Shown here: piece after piece, positions 58,101-64,000 of the stretch
Position numbering within the stretch: position 1 is the stretch's first letter
Layout: each line of letters begins with the position of its first letter
Assembly: GCA_037157565.1 (NCBI GenBank)
Contig: JAZHRO010000036.1
Coordinates: 130,394,001-130,458,000 of the forward strand
Direction of reading: 5' to 3'
DNA length: 64,000 nt
Origin: Thalassia testudinum
Lineage: Eukaryota; Streptophyta; Magnoliopsida; Alismatales; Hydrocharitaceae
Program-made: the position numbers and the translations under genes
The notes under the pieces: model-generated
Told to the model about the DNA's origin: nothing
Databases searched by the model: none
What the model saw: the letters and a program-made list of their open reading frames with translations, nothing else

Positions 58101-60002
58101 CTTGCCTAGAGTGAGCTTAGGAAGAAGATATTTCTATCTTTTAGATTTTAGTTAATCATTTGTAGGTGTTAGTTCTTTTAGCTACAATCTGTAGTTTGCC
58201 CTCGTCTTTTCAAAATACAAAAAAATTACATATTGAAAAATATCAAAAAGAAAGTTGAGATCTATTTGTAAGCAAGAGGATTAATTTTGCAATTTTTGCC
58301 TCCTTGGACGACCCTAGATACTCCCCTATCTAGGATATAAATTTAAAAGCGAAAGCGGATTTACGCGTTGCAACGACACTAAATTGCCTAATTAACAAAC
58401 CGCATAAAATCGCTATCAGCCCCTCCTCCGGCCGTCCAACCATCAAATTGGATGGCCTAAACTCTTCCTCTCTTCATCGCAACCCTCCCTAGCCAAAGCG
58501 AGGGCGTTCCTCCATCTACATCGCCATCGCCGCCTCGCCGCTTCTTTCTTCTTCTCCTACTCCGGTCGACCAACACCGGAGCCCTCCGCCTCTCAACCAC
58601 CTCGCTAACTCCCTCTCCTCTTTGCTTTTCCTTTCTATTTTGTTTCTCCACCCTCGAAAGCACGCACAATCGCCAACCGCCGCCTCGCACACTTCATCTT
58701 CTCCGACTCCGACGAAACTCCGGCGATGACTACACACCACCACACTGCTCGAAACTCACCACCGTCACCTCCATCAGCTCTGTTGTGCTCCACAAACCAA
58801 AACCCCTCAAGAAATTGAGGGGATTGGATTAGTCCCTCACTCGCTATGCCGAACACTGCACCTACGCACTTCATTTTCCAACGCCGACAAGCCACTTCAC
58901 ACACATTCACTCCTCACAGACACCGCCGTTGCATTCGCCTCACCTAGGCGAAGATCCTGAGTGTACTAACTGGGACATTTAGCCTGTGTTCATCTCTTTC
59001 AGGTCTCGAGCCACAGCACCATTGGCGAAGCTTCTTCGAAGGTCTCCATGTGATGTTCTTGCGCCTTTAGCTCCAAGCTGTGCACCTAGGTTGACCAGAA
59101 CACTTCTAGGAAGGATTTCAGGGTGATAATTGAAATCACCAGCACCTACTGCTGCCTCACTTTGAGCCTCCTTCACTGTAGTTGCAGACGCACGAAGAAG
59201 GGTGGGACTTTAGTCCCACCTCGGCAGTTGACGAAGCACCACACTCACTTACATTGATTTTGTGATATAGCCTTATCACCTCAGTAGCACGGGGTGAAGT
59301 CCCCTCTCACGTGCCCATGCACGCCCTCACCCGTGCTCACACCCCGCAGGTCTCGGCTTGGTCCATTTACCCAGATACCCAGGTCTGGTTTGGTTTGCTT
59401 GGTCTGAGAGAGGAAGAAAAGGAAAAGAGAGGAGAGGGCAGGGGGCTTTGCTCTGCCGCCCTCCTCTTGACTCTTGAGAGATCAGAAGAGGCCTTTGCCT
59501 CTACTAGGGTGGTAAGTCCTGTGTCGCACCTTCTCTGAAGTTAAGGGAAGAAGAAGAAGAAGAAAAAGACGAGAAGAGAGAAGCCTCTCCCTGAGGCTTG
59601 AAGAAGAAAGAGGAAGAGAAGAGGCCTTTGCCTCTGTTAAGGCATCTGAGCCTAAATCTGTTGTCTGATATCTGATACCTTGGCTCTGTTGGTTAAAATT
59701 GAGTTGTGCTTGGCTTATCTTATCTGTTAATTTGAGTAGCTTAAGCTTAACATTATAGGGTAATTTGGTGACTCAAATCACCATTTTACCCTCTCTTCTT
59801 TTGCATTATTGACATTGGATCTCATTTATATATCTTTATTGATTGCAAATTCTTTGATTGTGATCTTGAGTTTTAAATTACCATATTGCTCCCAGCGAAT
59901 GATCTCAGACTTCAAATTCGAGTAATACATTTATTTGTTTTAGCGCTATTTTGGTTATATTACAACGAAGTAATTTTAAAACATCAATTTATCACTCAAA
60001 CA
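55105..60002 (+). repeat. element D 5' LTR (family 1), split by a solo LTR
   Basis: TGATGGGAACACC to CACTCAAACA; about 2,644 bp without the insertion at 56170-58418. TATA box at 56050-56057 (TATAAAAG), GGTGGGACT hairpin at 59201-59220, and AAG-rich tract at about 59535-59625. It is the most diverged of the four family-1 LTRs. It contains no gene. Confidence 0.88.
56170..58418 (+). mobile_element. solo LTR of family 2, 2,249 bp, target duplication GCCCC
   Basis: TGATAAACGCCAG to AATCGCTATCA, flanked by GCCCC (56165-56169 and 58419-58423). It matches the element 2 LTR (24409-26687) over its length, with the AGCT-rich block (56390-57060), TATA box (57512-57520) and AAG run. It lies in the element D LTR, so family 2 was active after family 1 here, as in the element 1/element 2 nest. 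Confidence 0.95.
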
Positions 60003-60005
60003 TTT

Positions 60006-60023
60006 TGGAGCCATTACCGGAGA
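60006..60023 (+). promoter_or_regulatory. primer-binding site of element D (diverged tRNA-Asp type)
   Basis: TGGAGCCATTACCGGAGA, four changes from the tRNA-Asp complement, 3 bp after the LTR end. Confidence 0.75.
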
Positions 60024-60980
60024 GCAACGTGCAATTCAGATCTCTTGATTGCAATAGCAGATTGGATTCTAACTTGCTACATCTCTTTTGATTGTGATAT
60101 GTTTTAGGGACTCATTAAAGGAAGATTAGCCACACATCAACCACTCCAGGGGTAGGTAAACTCCATCTACCTTCTTCTAAGCCCCTGAATCTGAAAAAGC
60201 TAGAAAAAGAAAGGGAAAAAAATCAACTAGAGCTACTTGCATTCTATTCTTAGACAAAACATCAAGTGCCTGATTTGATACATTCTATTTAGACAACATC
60301 CAAACCCTGATCTGTGCACCCACTTGAAGCTAAGGTATCTAGGGCTATCACATTCTTATTTGAGCCCTAGGTATGACATTTTGACAAATTAAATTGGACC
60401 AAATCAGAGCCAATTAAGGATTCCAATTTAGGGTTTTAGAGACACACTTGCTTAATCAGGAATTAATCTTTCCAAACAATGTGTGCCTAAACCTTGATTG
60501 AATTGATCTATTCAAGCAAAACCCTAAAATCAAGCTCTTAAATTCATTTGAACACTAAAAGAGGGACCTAAAATTCTCAAAAGGACAATACAGGTGAAGT
60601 TGACACACTTTGTGGGTAAACCAATCTTCAAATTAGGTCACTTTTCAAAAAAAACATCTTAAAAGTTCAAGTGAAATCATAAACACCCTTGCTCTTAATT
60701 AAAACTGGTAGACTTAAGAGGTCAAGTCCCCATTCTGGTATACCTAGATCATCAGTGATAAGAGAGGTCAGGTGGGGGAAACCCTGTAACTTGTGAGGGC
60801 ACTCTACCATGTAAGGGTCTTTGCGGGACTCTCCCTCTCTGGCTGCCTAGGTAATTCTCAGGTGGACGGCTTCCTGACTGAGGGGTATCATCCGCCCTGA
60901 ACCTCCATAGTCATCCAAAAATTTTTCGGGTGTCTTGATTGGGTCCATCACATTCTACCTCTCATCTACTCCATCGGTGC
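60024..60980. other. no gene; 5' leader of element D
   Basis: AT-rich leader between primer-binding site and gag; nothing else recognised. Confidence 0.7.
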
Positions 60981-63900
60981 ATGTTTGGGAGGAGGTCACT
61001 AAGACCATCCTTGAGGCCTCCATTAGCTACTCATTCTCGTCGAGGCCAAGCCCCGACCTCCTTGTTTGTGCAACAACCCAATCCAATCTATATCTCTTCT
61101 GATTCATCTAAACCTAATTCTCCATCCATCATCATGGCACAACCAGCAGAAGAAAATAATCTTGAAAATCAGCTTCAATGCCTCAATGATCTATTCCAAG
61201 CCTTTATGAACCCACCGCAACATTCAATGATGCGAGATCACTACAATCCCGCTGCGGCATCAATCGAACCTCGAGTACAAATCCCCGTTGGAGGTCCTGA
61301 TACTGAACTCAAGCCCAACATGATTCATGCCATTCCCAAATTCCATGGGTGTAATTTCAAAGATCCTTTCTAGCATATCAAGCAACTCAAGCATCTGGCC
61401 CAGACCTTTGGGTCAAAAGCTCGAAATCGGGATGTCCTACTCATGAAAATGTTCTCCTCTCTCATGGATAAGGCTGCTCACTGGTACCAAACCCAAACGC
61501 GTCCAATCAACACCTAGGCGGAACTTCAATCTGAGTTTCTGAGAAAGTTCTTCCCTGTTGGTCGTACAAATGCTTTACGGCACCAGATCACGCAGTAAGC
61601 AGGAGAATCACTTCACGAGGCATTGGATCATTTTCTGGATCTCATGCAAAAGTGCCCCCACCATGGAGTTCCTAAATGGAAACAAGTCCAGTCTTTTTAC
61701 TCGAGACTCCATGAGGATATTCGATTATTCGTCAATGCAACCTGCGGAGGAAACATCATGGGTCAACAAGAAGACACCGTGTGGAAGATTCTCGAGAATA
61801 TGTGTGAGAACTCCATCAATAATGAATCAATGGGCATGTTCGACCGGATGAATGCCATGCATTAACGAATCCAAAAGGAGCACATGAGATGCAGGGCATG
61901 TCCTCTTCCATCAACTTAGAACTGATGGCAGTCATCTGGACAAGGTCTCTATTATTGAGAAGAAGGTGGATGACCTAACTCAACACTTGTAGCGAGCCAC
62001 CTCTACGCAAAACCCATTCATGCAACCGCCCCCTAGTAGGGCGGCTGTGCATAACATCTATCATCAATCTTCTCAAGGGATGTACCCGTATCCACCCTCG
62101 TCTAATTTTGGTTTCGGAGGAAACTCTGGACCCACATACTCTAGTTGGGGGAACTCTGAACCCTCGTATTCTAACTTTTCCGAGGCTTCACAAACCTACG
62201 AGGACCTCAACGCCATTCAGAATTATCCATTCTCAAACACCTACATTTCTAGATGGTGTAATCATCCTAATTTCACGTGGTCAGGAAATAATCAAAATCA
62301 AAGGCCTCAATATCAGCCCCGACCACAAGCTCCTCATCCATATCAGTTGCCTCAACCTCAGCCTAACCCAACTTATCAATCTGGGCCGACTCATGCAGAT
62401 CAAATGACTCTTATCCTTTAGACCCTGGCTGACATTCAGAAGATGCATGCGGCTATGCAAAAATAGCACAGAGACGATATCACAAAGGTTCGCAATCAAC
62501 TTGCCCAAATGGCAAATCCCCGCCAACCTGGTGCACTTCCTTCACAACCTCTGCCTAATCCGAATAACGTGCCGAATGAGAGGCATGTTATGAACCCAAA
62601 TCAGGGCCAAGCTCACTTTGTTTATCAAGCCCCTTCTATTCCATCACCCGACGAGATGGAGGCTTCGACATCATATGCGGGTTACCAGTAGCAAGCACCT
62701 CTTTTGCCCACACCAAACCAGAACCAGGCGGGATTGAATTCTGTTACTACCCGTAGTGGCAAAACAACACAGGACCCACCTTACCAAGCCACTCCCAGCC
62801 TGGTAATACAAACCCTAAACCTAGATTGGTCATCTAGGATACACCTATCCCAGATCAAGAGCCTGAGTCAATTCTAGAGGAACCATCTAAGGTTCCATTT
62901 CTCAAGGCCTTGACCAAGGGAAAAAGGATAGCCAAAACCGCGGCACCTGAGGAGGACTTGGTTAAGCTCTTTGAGCAGGTCCACATAAACATCCCCTTGA
63001 TGGATGTGATACGCCACGTACCGACTTACACACGATTTCTGAAAGACATGTGTACACCTAACCGTAAGTCGCGAACCAAAAATGGGAGCCCGATCATTCT
63101 GTTGGAGCAAGCCAACTCTGTCATTTTGAGCAATCTCCCGCCTAAGGCAAAAGACCCAGGCACCCCTCTGATCTCCTGTGCAATCGATGATATACAATTT
63201 GTCTAAGCTTTATTGGACTTAGGAGCCTCCATAAATTTGATACCTACATCCCTACTAGACTACTTCGAGGAATCTGAGCTTAAACTGACAGAAATGACTT
63301 TACAGCTAGCCGACCGATCAATTAAGTCACCAAAAGGAATTCTCGAGGATGTCATAGTTAAGGTACACAATTTCCAATTTCCAGTGGATTTTATTGTCTT
63401 AAACATGGATGCTCCTGAGAATGTGAAAAATACACCGATCATACTAGGGAGACCCTTTTTGGCCATTGCTAAGGCCAATATCAATTGTGAGGAGGGCCAA
63501 ATTGAATTAAAATTTGGGTGCAAGACACTAAAGATCGACATCTTCAAGGTCCAACAAGGAATTAATTGTAGAGTTATAGAACAGATTTGCAATATCGAGG
63601 CTGTGCTTAACGACTTATGTATTGAGGAAAACCCGAATATTTCTGATCAACCACAAGAGGATCAAAACCCACAATTAGAGGAGTCTGAACTCAACCTAGA
63701 CACACCCATAGCTCCTTCCTTTGCTCCCAACACCCACCCTGAACCACCCACTGCTGTTGACAACCCAGTAATGGAATTAAAGCCTCTTCCTGATCATCTC
63801 AAATATGTCTTTTTGGGTTCCAATCAAACGTTTCCTGTGATTATCAACTCCCGACTCTCACCCGATCAGGAAACACACCTGATTTCTATTCTCCAGTAGC

Positions 63901-64000
63901 ATCGAAGAGCCATTGGATGGACTCCCAATGATCTAACTAGTATCAGCCCTTCATACTGCATACATCACAACTACACAGAAGAGGGATCACGACCATCCCG
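60981..64000 (+). pseudogene. element D gag, protease and start of reverse transcriptase
   Basis: Starts MFGRRSLRP at 60981 (chosen because element 3 gag starts MFGRRSQ). Gag: VQIPVGGPDTELKPNMI, then FLRKFFPVGRTNALR near 61535-61580, CPHHGVPKW near 61650 and CGGNIMGQQ. A Pro/Gln/Ser/Tyr-rich linker (62020-62690) and TTRSGKTT near 62750 lead to VHINIPLMDVIRHVPTYTRF near 62977-63037. The protease has LLDLGASINLIP (near 63210) and IILGRPFLAIAKANINCEE (63437-63495). The RT entrance MELKPLPDHLKYVFLGSNQT starts near 63771. The window ends before the RT palm. Stops at 61371, 61863, 62419, 62689, 63204 and 63897 break the frame; most stand where related copies have Gln or Trp. Confidence 0.92.

Larger units (their letters stand above)
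55105..64000 (+). mobile_element. element D: Athila-type Ty3-gypsy retrotransposon, 3' part beyond the window
   Basis: LTR, diverged tRNA-Asp primer-binding site (60006-60023), leader and gag-protease-RT frame in order. Its LTR family is that of element 1, and together the two show all of gag, protease, start of RT, and integrase. No left target duplication can be given because internal sequence of the same family lies upstream (54873-55104). Confidence 0.88.

Overview
This is nuclear DNA of a flowering plant, almost entirely transposable elements with fragments of two broken host genes. Evidence for a plant: Athila/Tat-type Ty3-gypsy retrotransposons primed by tRNA-Asp, a CACTA (En/Spm) TNP2 transposase, plant-type LINE remnants, and exons of a plant villin (VLN2/VLN3-like). 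I see no intact host gene, no rRNA gene, no functional tRNA gene and no CRISPR array. The species cannot be told from the sequence.

Left part (1-14,113). A degenerate CACTA transposase lies on the minus strand at the edge (1-2,061). Next comes element E (3,156-about 12,507, minus), a non-autonomous LTR retrotransposon. Its right LTR is split by a related solo LTR (9,516-11,250; target duplication ACAAT) and its right end is truncated against a plus-strand LINE remnant. Three tandem primer-binding-site units lie just outside its left LTR. A CACTA-like terminus ends at 14,113.

Middle part (14,114-45,931). One leucine-rich-repeat exon (14,424-14,518) abuts a minus-strand LINE 3' end. Villin exons then run from 18,256 and are cut at 18,634 by a three-level nest: element 1 (Athila, minus, 18,635-45,667, target duplication CTTAT); inside its integrase, element 2 (Athila, plus, from 24,409); inside the element 2 gag, element 3 (gag-protease only, minus, 29,613-40,797, target duplication GAGGA/GAGAA). 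A deletion junction near 43,713 fuses the element 2 RNase H to the element 1 5' LTR, removing the rest of both. The villin exon resumes in frame at 45,673.

Right part (45,932-64,000). Mostly unassigned DNA with CACTA-like repeats (47,190-47,598), a small iMet-primed LTR element split by a family-1 solo LTR (48,843-51,519; target duplication GTATC), and a probable LTR with GGTCGATCAAT repeats (53,562-54,676). A second Athila copy of family 1 (plus) follows: its 5' LTR (55,105-60,002) is split by a family-2 solo LTR (56,170-58,418; target duplication GCCCC), and its gag-protease-RT runs off the window.

How the parts relate. Elements 1 and D (complementary parts of one autonomous family), element 3 and element E share tRNA-Asp priming and a polypurine tract context ending in GGCATGGGG(G). 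Elements 1, 3 and E, whose 3' internal regions are present, also carry a second copy of that tract 1.1-1.35 kb upstream. E and 3 lack RT and integrase, so they look like passengers of the autonomous families. Each LTR family carries its own conserved hairpins, and the E family carries a tRNA-like A-box/B-box module. Most in-frame stops are explained by C-to-T change, as expected of long-silenced elements.
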